From DASPJR01 sp035628505 (lineage in GTDB: Bacteria; Planctomycetota; SZUA-567; H5-PLA8), in NCBI GenBank assembly GCA_035628505.1, contig DASPJR010000118.1:1-64000 (forward strand): DNA of 64,000 nucleotides, given 5' to 3'. The stretch's first letter is position 1; every line of letters starts with the position of its first letter. The translations under genes were made by a program, and so were the position numbers. Of the stretch, positions 20,535-30,329 are shown piece after piece. Below the pieces are notes generated by a model. The model made no database searches, was not told where the DNA came from, and worked only from the letters and a program-made list of their open reading frames with translations.

Positions 20535-23489
20535 ATGCTTCGACTCTTGTTCGTTGCCGCCGCGGTTCTTGTTTTCAGCACGCCTGTTCTTGCCGGTGAA
20601 CCGCCCAAGCAGCGTCATCAGCTGATCGACCAGGGCCCATTCGTACAGTACACAATCGAAGCGCAGTGGCCGCGCCACAACATTGCGTACAAAGGCGTCG
20701 CCATTCGCCTCAAATCCGGTGGACTGGACAAAGGCGGGTTTCTTTTCGACACCGACCTGATGCGTATGAGCGCCGCCTGGAGCGGCGGATTTCTGCAGTT
20801 CGATCGCGATGTGGCAACGATTCGCGATTACCGCTCTATTTCGTTCGTTGGAAATCAGATTGCCGGAACGCCTCAGATTCCCGGCGGCGGGCTCTCCCAG
20901 AAGCTGAGCGAAAAGGTATTCACTGATCCACGCGCCGAGCCGTTCGGGCCGCTGCCACGGGATTGGGCTCACTACCGGGGGCTTTATGTCAGTGGCGACC
21001 AGGTCGTCTTGTCATACACACTCGGTGCGACACCCATTCTGGAGACACCGGCTATTGAGAGCGTCAATGGCGTTGATGCGATCACGCGCACCTTTTCGAT
21101 CGGCGAGGTAAAGGCGAATACCGCCATCGTGCTCAGCCAGAGACACGGTTGCAACATTGCTATCGACGGTCTGACGGCCACTCTGCGGCGCAAGGATGCG
21201 AAAGATGCCGCGACCGACCGCATCGTCATCACGATGGACCGGGTCGACGACAACTGGGAGCGCCTCAGCATGGGCGCTCCGGGCAAGAGCGATTTTCTGA
21301 CGCGCACGAAAGAACTGGGAATCTTGCCCGTCAACGGATTTCCCAAGCCCGGCGTGATCGAGGGTCCGGCTGCGACTGCCAGCCCCCTCTATCCTGGCGC
21401 TGTGCCCGGATCGCTTCAGCTGCTCAAAGATGGCGGAGCGTCGATGCGCAAGGATGATTACGAACGCTGCGTCTGGTTTGACGGACCGCAGGCGCGCTTC
21501 AGCGTCGATCTGAAAGCTTCCAAAGATATTCGCCAGGTCGACACGTTCTCCTGGCACGCCGACGAACGCGCGCCGCAGCTTTATCAGCTCTATGCCAGCA
21601 GCGAGGAGACTCCCGACGCGGCGGCGAAAGAACCGACCGCCGCAGGCTGGACTCTGCTCGCATCGGTCGACACGCGTTCGCAGGGCGAGGGCGGCATGCA
21701 CGGAGTCAGCATCGCGCGGCCGGCGGGCGTACTCGGAAAGTTCAGGCATCTGCTCTGGGTCGCTCAGCCACCCAAAGCCGGCAGCAGCAACGGCACGTAT
21801 TTCTGCGAAGTGGATGTTTACAGCACCGACGACGCGCCGAAGTTTCCGGATCGGAGACTTCCCATCGATCAGGCCACCGTGATCGGCCTGGCCGGAAAAC
21901 CCGAGCGGGCGGAGCTCAAGAGTGTTGGCGATGAGACGGTGATCCTCGAGCTTGCCGCCGGACCGGCGCGGCAGGTGAAAGTGGTCATGTGGAACGGCGA
22001 AGCTGCGCAGGCGCAGAAGGTTGCGGCCGCGTGCGCTGCGTGGCCAGCAGGGAACGATCTGGCGACGCTGACGAAAGGCGGTCCGCGGCGCTGGGACAAG
22101 ACGCTTGAAACGAAAGGAAAAATGGCGGCGGACAATGCAGCCTATGTCGTCGACACGATCGTGATGCCTGACAGCAATCCCTGGAACGCATGGTTCCGGC
22201 CGGGCGCATTCGACTTCTTCAGCGATGGCACGAGCGCCGCCGTCTCTAACTGGAGCGGCGACGTGTGGGTGGTTAAAGGCATCGATGAAAAGCTCGAGAA
22301 GCTATCGTGGCAGCGAGTCGCCACTGGTTTCTACAATCCGCTCGGTCTGAAAATCGTGAACGACCAGATTTATGTGCTCGGCCGCGACCAGATTACGCGG
22401 GTGCATGATCTTAATGGCGACGGCGAAGCGGACTTCTACGAGAACTTCAACAACGATGTGGCTGCGACCTGGAATTTTCACGAGTTCGCTTTCGATCTGC
22501 AGACCGACGCTGAAGGAAATTTTTACTATGCCAAAGGCGGCCCGGTGCGTTCTGGCGGGCGCGGCTTTGAGCGAATTGCCGCGCATCATGGATGCGTGCT
22601 GAAGGTTTCAAAAGACGGCGCAACGCTCGAGCGTGTTGTCACAGGACTCCGCGCGCCGAATGGAATCGCCATCGGTCCCGGCGGAGAAATCACGACTGGC
22701 GAAAACGAAGGCACGTGGGTTCCCGCCTGCAAAATCAACTGGCTCAAACCTGGCGGGTTCTCGGGCGTCGTCGACACGGCGCACCGGCCGGAGAAGCCCA
22801 CGACGTACGATCCGCCGCTGTGCTGGCTGCCGCGCGAAGTCGACAACTCCGGCGGCGGGCAGGCGTGGGTGACATCCGACAAGTGGGGTCCATTCAAGGG
22901 CGAAGTGCTGCATCTTTCATATGGCACATGCTCTCTGTACAAGGTTTTGAAACAGGATCTGGGCAGCGTTATCCAGGGCGGGGTGGTGCGCATTCCGGTG
23001 ACGTTCGATTCAGGCGTCATGCGCATGCGCTTTAACGCGCGCGATGGCCAGCTTTATGTCGCCGGCCTGAAAGGCTGGCAGACCACGGCGGGCAAAGACG
23101 GATGCTTCCAGCGCGTGCGTTACACAGGCAAGCCGGTAAATATGGCCAGCGATCTGGAGATTCGTAAAGACGAGATTTGGATTCTCTTCACCGATGCTCT
23201 GGATAAAACGGAGGCCGCCATTGCCGACAATTATTCAGTCGAGCAGTGGAATTATATCTGGTCAGAAGCGTATGGTTCGGCCGATTATTCCGTTTCAAAT
23301 CCGAAGCAGAAAAAGCGAGACACGCTGGCGGTGAAGGCGGTGGAAGTTTCGGCCAATGGCAAAGCCGTTCGGCTCGTTGTTCCCGGTCTTCAGCCCGTGA
23401 TGCAGATGAAGATCAAGTACAAGCTGAATGCCGCCGATGGTTCGCGGATCTCGCAGGAGATCAGCAACACCATTCACAAAATTCCGTAA
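20535..23489 (+). CDS. Large secreted DUF6797-like beta-propeller protein
   Basis: A 984-aa exported protein with a clean signal peptide (LLFVAAAVLVFSTPVLAGE). The N-terminal region about 30-470 is of the type annotated DUF6797 in PVC bacteria. The middle, about 540-800, resembles soluble quinoprotein or NHL-like propellers (NPLGLKIVNDQIYVLGRDQI, APNGIAIGPGGEITTGENEG). A beta-rich C-terminus follows to residue 984. No haem CxxCH motif is present. ATG 20535 has AAGGAGCCCCC upstream; the earlier in-frame start at 20502 lacks one. Possible carbohydrate or sugar-alcohol dehydrogenase-like role, not demonstrable here. Confidence 0.75.
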   Translation: MLRLLFVAAAVLVFSTPVLAGEPPKQRHQLIDQGPFVQYTIEAQWPRHNIAYKGVAIRLKSGGLDKGGFLFDTDLMRMSAAWSGGFLQFDRDVATIRDYRSISFVGNQIAGTPQIPGGGLSQKLSEKVFTDPRAEPFGPLPRDWAHYRGLYVSGDQVVLSYTLGATPILETPAIESVNGVDAITRTFSIGEVKANTAIVLSQRHGCNIAIDGLTATLRRKDAKDAATDRIVITMDRVDDNWERLSMGAPGKSDFLTRTKELGILPVNGFPKPGVIEGPAATASPLYPGAVPGSLQLLKDGGASMRKDDYERCVWFDGPQARFSVDLKASKDIRQVDTFSWHADERAPQLYQLYASSEETPDAAAKEPTAAGWTLLASVDTRSQGEGGMHGVSIARPAGVLGKFRHLLWVAQPPKAGSSNGTYFCEVDVYSTDDAPKFPDRRLPIDQATVIGLAGKPERAELKSVGDETVILELAAGPARQVKVVMWNGEAAQAQKVAAACAAWPAGNDLATLTKGGPRRWDKTLETKGKMAADNAAYVVDTIVMPDSNPWNAWFRPGAFDFFSDGTSAAVSNWSGDVWVVKGIDEKLEKLSWQRVATGFYNPLGLKIVNDQIYVLGRDQITRVHDLNGDGEADFYENFNNDVAATWNFHEFAFDLQTDAEGNFYYAKGGPVRSGGRGFERIAAHHGCVLKVSKDGATLERVVTGLRAPNGIAIGPGGEITTGENEGTWVPACKINWLKPGGFSGVVDTAHRPEKPTTYDPPLCWLPREVDNSGGGQAWVTSDKWGPFKGEVLHLSYGTCSLYKVLKQDLGSVIQGGVVRIPVTFDSGVMRMRFNARDGQLYVAGLKGWQTTAGKDGCFQRVRYTGKPVNMASDLEIRKDEIWILFTDALDKTEAAIADNYSVEQWNYIWSEAYGSADYSVSNPKQKKRDTLAVKAVEVSANGKAVRLVVPGLQPVMQMKIKYKLNAADGSRISQEISNTIHKIP

Positions 23490-23494
23490 CGAGT

Positions 23495-23872
23495 TTACGC
23501 GTGGCGCGCGGCGCATTCAGGTTCAGGCGCCGCCGCATCGCCGGTCGGGAAGCTCAGCAGGATTTCGCCGTTAAAAACCCGCACGGCGTATGTTTTCAGG
23601 CACTCACGCGGTTCGCCGCCCTTTCCGGATGACAGGTCGAACTTGTGCGAGTGCAGCGGGCAAACGACTTTACCGTCGCCGCTGATGCCTTCGGAGAGCG
23701 GCCCGTTTTTGTGCGGGCAGCGGTTCTGAACGGCGAAGATGCGCCCATCGCGCTGCCGGAAGATTGCGATCTCCTCGCCGCACACGACGAAACAGTGCCC
23801 GATGCCGTCTGAGAGTTTCTCGGCGCTTCCGAGATTGAACGTGAGTGGGCGGACTTCATCCTGATTAGCCAT
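23495..23872 (-). CDS. nirD: Nitrite reductase small subunit (Rieske type)
   Basis: A 125-aa NirD/Rieske ferredoxin-like subunit of the assimilatory NADH nitrite reductase. It keeps all four Rieske [2Fe-2S] ligands: C52 and H54 in CPHKNGPLSEG, C71 and H74 in CPLHSHKF. Some NirD proteins, including that of Escherichia coli, lack them. ATG 23872 overlaps the nirB stop (ATGGCTAA), so the subunits are translationally coupled; the longer open frame extending to 24100 merely shadows nirB. It is the last gene of the nitrate island and converges on the DUF6797-like gene five bases away. Confidence 0.92.
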   Translation of the reverse strand: MANQDEVRPLTFNLGSAEKLSDGIGHCFVVCGEEIAIFRQRDGRIFAVQNRCPHKNGPLSEGISGDGKVVCPLHSHKFDLSSGKGGEPRECLKTYAVRVFNGEILLSFPTGDAAAPEPECAARHA

Positions 23873-26375
23873 TGCTCTCTGCAACCTCCAGTATTGCGGC
23901 CAGTTCCGGTCCGCTGAATTGAGTGGGGTACGCGGGCAGTTCCGCTTCTTTCCAGGGGTCCTTGTACGCATCAACCGCTTTCTGAATCTCCGCATCCAGC
24001 CGCGCGCAGATGCCCTCGCTGTCATCGACCAGGATGGCGCGCAGCTTGTCGATGCCGAGGCGCTCGACGAATCCATAGGTTCGTTCCAGGTACCGCGCAT
24101 GCTCGCGGTAATACTGCATGAAGCGGCCCATGTACTTCAGCACGTCGTCATGCGTCTTAACGGTGCAGAGCAGGTCGCCCTTGCGCACGCTCGCGCCCGC
24201 CGCGCCGCCGAGGTAAATCTCCCACAAGCCGCCCTCGATGGCGACGGCGCCGAGATCTTTCACGTAAGCTTCGGAACAGTTACGTGGGCAGCCCGCCGTG
24301 GCCAGTTTCATCTTGTGCGGCGATTCAATTCCCTGGAAACGGCGCTCAATCTTCTGCGCCAGCGCAATCGAGTCGCCCACGCCATAGCGGCAGAAGTCTG
24401 TTCCGACGCAGCTCTTGCAGGTGCGGAATGATTTCGTATAGGCATGCCCGCTGGGCATGCCCAGCTCCTGCCACATGCCGGGCAGATCTTCCTTCTTGAC
24501 GCCAAGCAAATCGATGCGCTGGCCGCCGGTGATCTTCACCATCGGCACCTTGTATTTTATCGCCACGTCGGCGATGCGGCGCAGCTCTTCGGGAGACGTC
24601 ACGCCACCGTAGATGCGCGGAATGACACTGAACGTGCCGTCCTTCTGAATATTGGCGTGCACGCGATCATTGATGAAGCGCGCATCGCGCTCATCGATGT
24701 ACTCATCAGGCCACAGCGATTTGAGCAGCGAGGCGAGCCCGGCTTTGCTGGCGGGACATTCCTTGCCGCCGGCGAGTGCATCGAAAACGGCGCTGACTGA
24801 GCGCAGGTTGCGGCGCTTGATCTCGGCGACGAGCTGTGATTTTTCGAGCGGCACGCCGGGAACGTAATAATTTTCGCTAGGATCAGCTTCGGCATCACCC
24901 TTGTATGCTTCAATCAGCTGCGCAACCATGCCCTTACAGGACTGGCAGCCCGTTCCCGCTTTGGTGCAGGCGCCGACCTTTGAAACGCTGTTGCAGCCCG
25001 AGCGCACGGCATCGACGATCTGTTTTTTGCTCACACCATTGCAGTTACAGATCTGAACGTTGTCGGGCATGCTGACCAGGTTGACCATCGACACGCCGGC
25101 GGGCTCTTCGCCAAAAAGCATGTCCGCGCGCCGTTCGGGAACTTTTGCACCCGAGAAGAACATCTGCATCAGCATGCTGGCGGCGTCCGCTTCTCCGAGC
25201 AGGATCGCGCCCGCGAGCTTCTCGTCGCGGATGATCAGTTTCTTGTAGACGCCGCGCTTGGGCTCGCGGTACACGACGACTTCATCGGTCGGAGCAGCCG
25301 GCTTGGTGTCGCCCATCGACGCCAGCTCGCAGCCCATCACTTTCAGCTTGGTGCCCAGCTTGGACCCCTGGTACGCGGCAGAAACATTTTTATTGGTGAG
25401 CACATCGGCGAGCACGTTGGCCATCTCCCAGATGGGATCGACGAGGCCGTAGATTTTTCCGCGGTGCTGCACGCATTCGCCAAGGGCGAAAATTTCCGGA
25501 TCGTTCGTGCGCATCTGATCGTCGACGACGATGGCTTTGTCGACAGTGAGACCGGATACGGATGCGATCTCGGTAATCGGGCGGATGCCGGCGCTGACGA
25601 CGACCATGTCCGTGTCCAGCGTCGTGCCGTCTTTGAACAGAAGCCGCGTGATCCGGCCTTCGACGGTCTCGATTTTTGTGGTGATCTTTTCGAGCAGGAC
25701 TTTGACGCCCATGCCTTCCATCGTGCTCTTCAGCATCTGCCCCGATTCGGGATCGAGCTGCGCGATCATCAGCTGCGGCGCGGCTTCGAGCACTGTCACT
25801 TCGACGCCGTGCGTCAGCAGGCCGCGAGCGGCTTCCAGGCCCAGCAGGCCTCCTCCGATAACGGCAGCTTTTTTGCATTCTTTGGCATACTCGGCGATGC
25901 GTTCGCAGTCATCGACCGTGCGGAACATGAAAGTTCCCGCGCCGCCGAATCCTTCCATGGGCGGAACGAAAGGCCGCGAGCCGGTCGCGATGATCACGCG
26001 ATCGTAGCCTTCCTCGATGGTCTTCTCTTCGAACGCGCTGTCCGGGCTGAGCGTGTAGGCCGAGGCTTCTTTTTTCATCGGTTTGCCGATGACGACCTTG
26101 CGTTCGCGGTCGATTTTCACTGCCTTGATGCCGGCGTGCAGCGTGATGCGGTTTTCCCAGTACCACGAGAGCGGGTTAATGAAGATTTCGGAGGCACTCT
26201 GGCTCCCGTTGAGCACGTTGCTGAGGAGAATGCGGTTGTAGTTTCCGTACGGCTCGGCTCCGAACATGGCGATGTCATAGGCTTCGGGGTCGCGCTTCAG
26301 AATCTCTTCGACCACGCGCGCGCCGGCCATTCCATTGCCGATGACAACCAGCTTCTGTCTGCATTTTTTAATCAT
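23865..26375 (-). CDS. nirB: Assimilatory nitrite reductase, large subunit
   Basis: An 836-aa NAD(P)H-dependent sirohaem nitrite reductase, full length for the family. In order: FAD/NAD pyridine-nucleotide oxidoreductase domain (VVIGNGMAGARVVEEI at the N-terminus; AAVIGGGLLGLEAARGL near 170), a BFD-like [2Fe-2S] domain (CNCNGVSKKQ and CTKAGTGCQSC, about 440-475), then the sirohaem/[4Fe-4S] domain with CVGTDFC (C-x5-C, about 654-660) and CPRNC (C-x3-C, about 692-697). It reduces nitrite to ammonium in the cytosol. The start overlaps the end of nasA and has GGGAGGG upstream. No sirohaem synthase gene is in the window. Confidence 0.96.
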   Translation of the reverse strand: MIKKCRQKLVVIGNGMAGARVVEEILKRDPEAYDIAMFGAEPYGNYNRILLSNVLNGSQSASEIFINPLSWYWENRITLHAGIKAVKIDRERKVVIGKPMKKEASAYTLSPDSAFEEKTIEEGYDRVIIATGSRPFVPPMEGFGGAGTFMFRTVDDCERIAEYAKECKKAAVIGGGLLGLEAARGLLTHGVEVTVLEAAPQLMIAQLDPESGQMLKSTMEGMGVKVLLEKITTKIETVEGRITRLLFKDGTTLDTDMVVVSAGIRPITEIASVSGLTVDKAIVVDDQMRTNDPEIFALGECVQHRGKIYGLVDPIWEMANVLADVLTNKNVSAAYQGSKLGTKLKVMGCELASMGDTKPAAPTDEVVVYREPKRGVYKKLIIRDEKLAGAILLGEADAASMLMQMFFSGAKVPERRADMLFGEEPAGVSMVNLVSMPDNVQICNCNGVSKKQIVDAVRSGCNSVSKVGACTKAGTGCQSCKGMVAQLIEAYKGDAEADPSENYYVPGVPLEKSQLVAEIKRRNLRSVSAVFDALAGGKECPASKAGLASLLKSLWPDEYIDERDARFINDRVHANIQKDGTFSVIPRIYGGVTSPEELRRIADVAIKYKVPMVKITGGQRIDLLGVKKEDLPGMWQELGMPSGHAYTKSFRTCKSCVGTDFCRYGVGDSIALAQKIERRFQGIESPHKMKLATAGCPRNCSEAYVKDLGAVAIEGGLWEIYLGGAAGASVRKGDLLCTVKTHDDVLKYMGRFMQYYREHARYLERTYGFVERLGIDKLRAILVDDSEGICARLDAEIQKAVDAYKDPWKEAELPAYPTQFSGPELAAILEVAESNG

Positions 26376-28656
26376 GTTGCCCTCCCGTGGCTTCCTGGAC
26401 GAAGTGAATCTGCTCTGAATGCAGCGCCCTGATGCGGACGGCGCAGGCCTTGTATGAAGGCTGGCGCGAATACGGATCGACGCTGCAATGCGTCAACTGA
26501 TTGACCGTGGCGTAATGCATCGGAACGAAGAGCTGCCCGCGTTGAATGGTTGCGGAGACGTACGCCGACGCCTCGACCGAACCGCGCCGCGATTCGATGC
26601 AGACCGGCTGACCGTGCTGAATTTTCAGTTCGAAGGCATCGAGCGGATGAATTTCAACATACACGCTCTGCGGCGCGAGCTTGCGCAGCACCGCCGACTT
26701 TCCCGTGCGCGTCTGCGTGTGCCACTGCGCCACGCTGCCGCGACCAGTGAGCAGGCAGAACGGATACTGTGCGTCGGGCGGCTCGGGCATCTGGCGTGGT
26801 GCTTCGAAAAGAAATTTCGCGCGGCCGTCTGCGTGGAAGAAGCGTCCGTCTTCGAACAGCCTTCGCTCCTGGATCGGCGTCGGCGGATCGTCGTCGCTCC
26901 TCGGGAGTGCTCCGGCCGGCAGTGGCCACTGAATTCCGCCGCAGGCATCCAGGTGGGCGTAATCGGCGATGCCGGTGATATCGCAGGGCTGCCCAGCTGA
27001 GAGCTTTTTCATGATCTGAAAAATGGCTTCGGGGCTGCTGAACTCCTGGAACATCTCGGCGCAGCCCCACTGCGCGGCGATGAGCTTGAAGATGTAAAAA
27101 TCAGCCAGAGCTTGCCCGGGTGCGCGCGCAACTTTCTTGATGAGGCCGATGCGCCGTTCGGAATTAATGAACGTTCCTTCTTTTTCGCCCCAGCCGGCCG
27201 CCGGCAGAATCAAATCAGCCTGCGCCGCCGTTTCGGTCGTGAAGTACATGTCCTGGACGACGAGGAAGTCGAGCTTTTTTCTGGCTTCGCTGAAGCGCTG
27301 TTGATGAATCCACGAATGCGCGGAGTTCGTGGCGATGATCCAGAGACCTTTGATCTTCCCGGCTTCCATGCCGTCGATAATCTGGTCGTAGGCGAGACTG
27401 TTCTGCGCCGGAATGCAGGCTGGATCGATTTTAAGAATCTCGGCGACGGCCTGGCGATGCGCGGCATTCAGGAAATCACGGCCGCCGAGCAGACCCGTGG
27501 TATTGCTGAACAGCCGCGAGCCCATCGCGTTGCACTGGCCGGTAATCGAGTTGGCACCGGTTCCGGGCCGGCCGATGTTTCCGGTCATCAGCGCAAGATT
27601 GATGATGCTCTGCGCGAGCCGCACACCTTCGTAGCTCTGGTTGACACCCATGGTCCACCAGAAAGACACGCGCTTGCCATCGTGAATCGTCTGCGCCAGA
27701 CGCTGGAGCATCTCCTCGCTGATGCCCGTCTTTTCCGCCGTCATTGCGGGCGAAAAGTCGCGCAGGAATACTTCGAGCGCTTCGAATCCGCTGGTGTGAG
27801 CGTCGATGAACTCGCGCTTGATCCAGCCCTTGCTGATCAGGATGTTTGCAAGGCCGTAGAATAACGTCAGGTCCGATTTAGGCTGCAGCGCCACATGCTG
27901 TGTCGCGGCGGCCGCTGTTTCTGTGCGGCGCGGATCAACGACGATGATATGCGGATTATTTTTGTTGCGCAGCACGCGTTCCCAGAGAATGGGATGCGCA
28001 ATGCAGAGATTGGATCCAATCAGGAAGATGACGTCGGATTCTTCGAAATCGCGGTAGGTGAACGGCGGCGAATCAAAACCAAAGGACTGCTTGTACGCCG
28101 TCACGGAGGTGGCCATGCACTGACGCGTGTTGCCGTCCCCGTGCAGGATCCCCATGCCGAATTTCGCCAGCGCACCGAGAAAGAGAAGTTCCTCAGTGGG
28201 AATCTGCCCCGTGCCAATCCACGCGAGGGAATCCGGCCCGTGGCGTTTCTGAATGTCTTTGAAGCGCGAGCAGAAAACATCGAGTGCCGCCGGCCAATCG
28301 ACAGGTTGCAACTGTCCGGAAGCATCGCGCAGGTACGGCGTCGTCGCGCGGTCGTTCGACCTGAGAACCTCCAGTGCCTCCCAGCCCTTTGGGCACGCCA
28401 TGCCTAGATTGACCGGGTACTCGGTTGATGGCGTCAGCGAGATCGCCTCGCCGTCGCGGAGGTGAATCGTGAGCCCGCAGCCGGTTGAGCAATAGCCGCA
28501 GGTCATCTCGGTCGTACCGTTGGGCTTGCTTTTTTCCGGCACCTGTCCCAGACCAAAACCGCCGGGCGTGAGGAGAAGTTCGCGCGTGAGCTGGCCGTCG
28601 CGCTGGCGCAGCATGTGGCGCAAGGCCGCGCCCAGACCTTCGTGCGGCACGCGCAT
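26368..28656 (-). CDS. nasA: Assimilatory nitrate reductase catalytic subunit
   Basis: A 762-aa cytosolic molybdopterin oxidoreductase of the NasA/NarB type, reducing nitrate to nitrite. Residues about 53-100 bind one [4Fe-4S] cluster (CGYCSTGCGLTIHL, then GMACPKGWEALE). The Mo-bis-MGD domains follow (WIGTGQIPTEELLFLGALAK; NSITGQCNAMGSR; LLTGRGSVAQWHTQTRTGK). There is no C-terminal BFD domain and no fused reductase, so an external donor is needed; the preceding Fe-S/membrane protein is the obvious candidate. An N-terminal extension of about 50 residues precedes the cluster. ATG 28656 overlaps the upstream stop (TGATG); GTG 28659 is possible. GGAGG lies upstream of both. Confidence 0.93.
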   Translation of the reverse strand: MRVPHEGLGAALRHMLRQRDGQLTRELLLTPGGFGLGQVPEKSKPNGTTEMTCGYCSTGCGLTIHLRDGEAISLTPSTEYPVNLGMACPKGWEALEVLRSNDRATTPYLRDASGQLQPVDWPAALDVFCSRFKDIQKRHGPDSLAWIGTGQIPTEELLFLGALAKFGMGILHGDGNTRQCMATSVTAYKQSFGFDSPPFTYRDFEESDVIFLIGSNLCIAHPILWERVLRNKNNPHIIVVDPRRTETAAAATQHVALQPKSDLTLFYGLANILISKGWIKREFIDAHTSGFEALEVFLRDFSPAMTAEKTGISEEMLQRLAQTIHDGKRVSFWWTMGVNQSYEGVRLAQSIINLALMTGNIGRPGTGANSITGQCNAMGSRLFSNTTGLLGGRDFLNAAHRQAVAEILKIDPACIPAQNSLAYDQIIDGMEAGKIKGLWIIATNSAHSWIHQQRFSEARKKLDFLVVQDMYFTTETAAQADLILPAAGWGEKEGTFINSERRIGLIKKVARAPGQALADFYIFKLIAAQWGCAEMFQEFSSPEAIFQIMKKLSAGQPCDITGIADYAHLDACGGIQWPLPAGALPRSDDDPPTPIQERRLFEDGRFFHADGRAKFLFEAPRQMPEPPDAQYPFCLLTGRGSVAQWHTQTRTGKSAVLRKLAPQSVYVEIHPLDAFELKIQHGQPVCIESRRGSVEASAYVSATIQRGQLFVPMHYATVNQLTHCSVDPYSRQPSYKACAVRIRALHSEQIHFVQEATGGQHD

Positions 28657-30326
28657 CACAGCAGGCCTCCAGGCATCTTCAATGCGACGACCGCGCGGAA
28701 ATACAGATAACGTTCCAGAAATTCACCGGTCAGCGCCGCCACAGCGAGAGCGGAAACCAGGGGCAACGCGAGCGAAGAGGTCATCTTTCCAGACAGCACA
28801 ATCGGCAGTGCGCAGGCAGCGAAGCCACAGGCGAAGCGGAGGAGTGCTGCTGTGCGCGAATGCTGAGCGATGATGACGGCACTTTTCTTCAGCGGGGTAA
28901 TTTGCGCGAGCTGCAGGTGCGAAAGAAGGCTGATTTCGATGATCATTTTAAGGAACGCCGATGCGCTGATCGTCAGCAGCAGCAGATCCGCCGTGCTGTT
29001 CAAAACTTCGGCGGCCCCTGCGGCAATCAGGGTGGTAAACGTTGCGGTGCTTCCGAGCAGAACAGTCGTCAGCCCAAACTTCGACACTGTGAGCGGTGCA
29101 CTCCAGAAAACCCGGCGCGTATCGATGTAAATCATCATTGAACAGAAAACGCCAAGCAGCCCAAACACTGCGGCACTCACGCTAAGAGGCGTCAGCAGAG
29201 AGGCGCTCGCGCCGAGCGGCAGATACAGCGCCGAGACATACGCGGAGGCTGCGGCAAGAAACGCGCTAAAGGCGATGATCTCGCGGCTGAGCCACGAGGT
29301 TTTAAATCCGAGAAACGCGCGGAAGGCGTAGAGGGGCCGTCCCAGGTGCAACAGCGCGCAGTTGAGCCCAACTACGCCCGCCGCAAGAGCGGCTGCTGAG
29401 AGAATGCTGCGCGTGTCGTTCGCCGCCTGTCCCGTAAGAGACAGCAGCGCATCCCAGGTGAATGCACCGGCCGAAAGCTGCGTGAGCACGAGCATGAAAA
29501 CAAGCGGCAGGTGGCTGTGCTCGGGCGAGATGTGCCCGGCGTCGGAAGCGACCATCTTCGGATGAAGCTTCTTCTTCGCCACGTACTGCGTGGCAGGATG
29601 GGTGTAGTCCGCATCGGGCGCGGCCGGCAAAAAGCAATTCTTCGACGTCGCTTCGATAATTTTTTCAGTGTCGACGATCTTAATTTTGATCGCAGTGTTC
29701 GGGCAGGCCTGCACGCAAGCGGGCGCCTCGTTGGCTTCCAATCGGCCGCTGCACATATCGCATTTGCGGACGATGCCTCGCGACTGGCTGTATTTTGGCA
29801 CATCGTATGGGCACTTCAGGATGCAGTACTGGCAGCCGATGCACTGGTCGTCAAGATGCTTGACGATGCCGGTCACTTCGTCTTTGTCGTAGGCCTTCAC
29901 CGGGCAGCCATCCAGGCATGCAGGGTGGGCGCAATGATGGCACGCGGTGGTGACCATGTGAAACATCGGAAGGTTGGGCGTCTGCGTATGGATCAGCCCG
30001 ACTGAGCGCCAGGTTTCGTTCTCATCCAGGCCGTTCAGGCTATGGCAGGCGGTGACGCAGGCTTTGCAGCCGGTGCAGGCATCCAGGTCGACTTCGAAGG
30101 CATACTGCTGGCCGGGATCGGGCTTCGTGAGAGGGATCAGATCGCGGTAGTAACGCGCCTGAAGAGGCAGCGCGTGGTTTTCGTGTGATTTAGCGAAACG
30201 CTCAACGGCCGTCAGGCGCTGCTGATCGCGCAGCAGATCTTCCAGCAGCGTAAACGCGGGTGCCTGGCTTTCGGGCTCCGCTGTATTTGTCTTCTCGAGA
30301 AGCGCTGAGTCGATCATGTCGTTCAT
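28656..30326 (-). CDS. Fused DmsB-type ferredoxin and DmsC-type membrane anchor
   Basis: A 556-aa fusion. Residues about 75-245 form a four-cluster ferredoxin with motifs CTGCKACVTAC, CHHCAHPACLDGC, CIGCQYCILKC and CDMCSGRLEANEAPACVQAC. Residues about 275-556 are eight hydrophobic helices of the DmsC quinol-oxidising anchor type (PLVFMLVLTQLSAGAFTW at the first). In dimethyl-sulfoxide reductases these are separate subunits passing electrons from menaquinol. Here the gene is immediately upstream of nasA with overlapping codons, suggesting it feeds nitrate reductase from the quinone pool (inference). Start is uncertain: ATG 30326, ATG 30317 or TTG 30374; none has a good ribosome-binding site. 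Confidence 0.85.
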   Translation of the reverse strand: MNDMIDSALLEKTNTAEPESQAPAFTLLEDLLRDQQRLTAVERFAKSHENHALPLQARYYRDLIPLTKPDPGQQYAFEVDLDACTGCKACVTACHSLNGLDENETWRSVGLIHTQTPNLPMFHMVTTACHHCAHPACLDGCPVKAYDKDEVTGIVKHLDDQCIGCQYCILKCPYDVPKYSQSRGIVRKCDMCSGRLEANEAPACVQACPNTAIKIKIVDTEKIIEATSKNCFLPAAPDADYTHPATQYVAKKKLHPKMVASDAGHISPEHSHLPLVFMLVLTQLSAGAFTWDALLSLTGQAANDTRSILSAAALAAGVVGLNCALLHLGRPLYAFRAFLGFKTSWLSREIIAFSAFLAAASAYVSALYLPLGASASLLTPLSVSAAVFGLLGVFCSMMIYIDTRRVFWSAPLTVSKFGLTTVLLGSTATFTTLIAAGAAEVLNSTADLLLLTISASAFLKMIIEISLLSHLQLAQITPLKKSAVIIAQHSRTAALLRFACGFAACALPIVLSGKMTSSLALPLVSALAVAALTGEFLERYLYFRAVVALKMPGGLL

Positions 30327-30329
30327 CAA

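Noticed and set aside
20535..23489. c-type cytochrome domain in the DUF6797-like protein
   Set aside because: No CxxCH motif is present in the translated frame, so a haem-binding call is not supported.
26488..27000. Plus-strand frames across nasA
   Set aside because: nasA has full-length family motifs on the minus strand; the opposite frames are composition artefacts.
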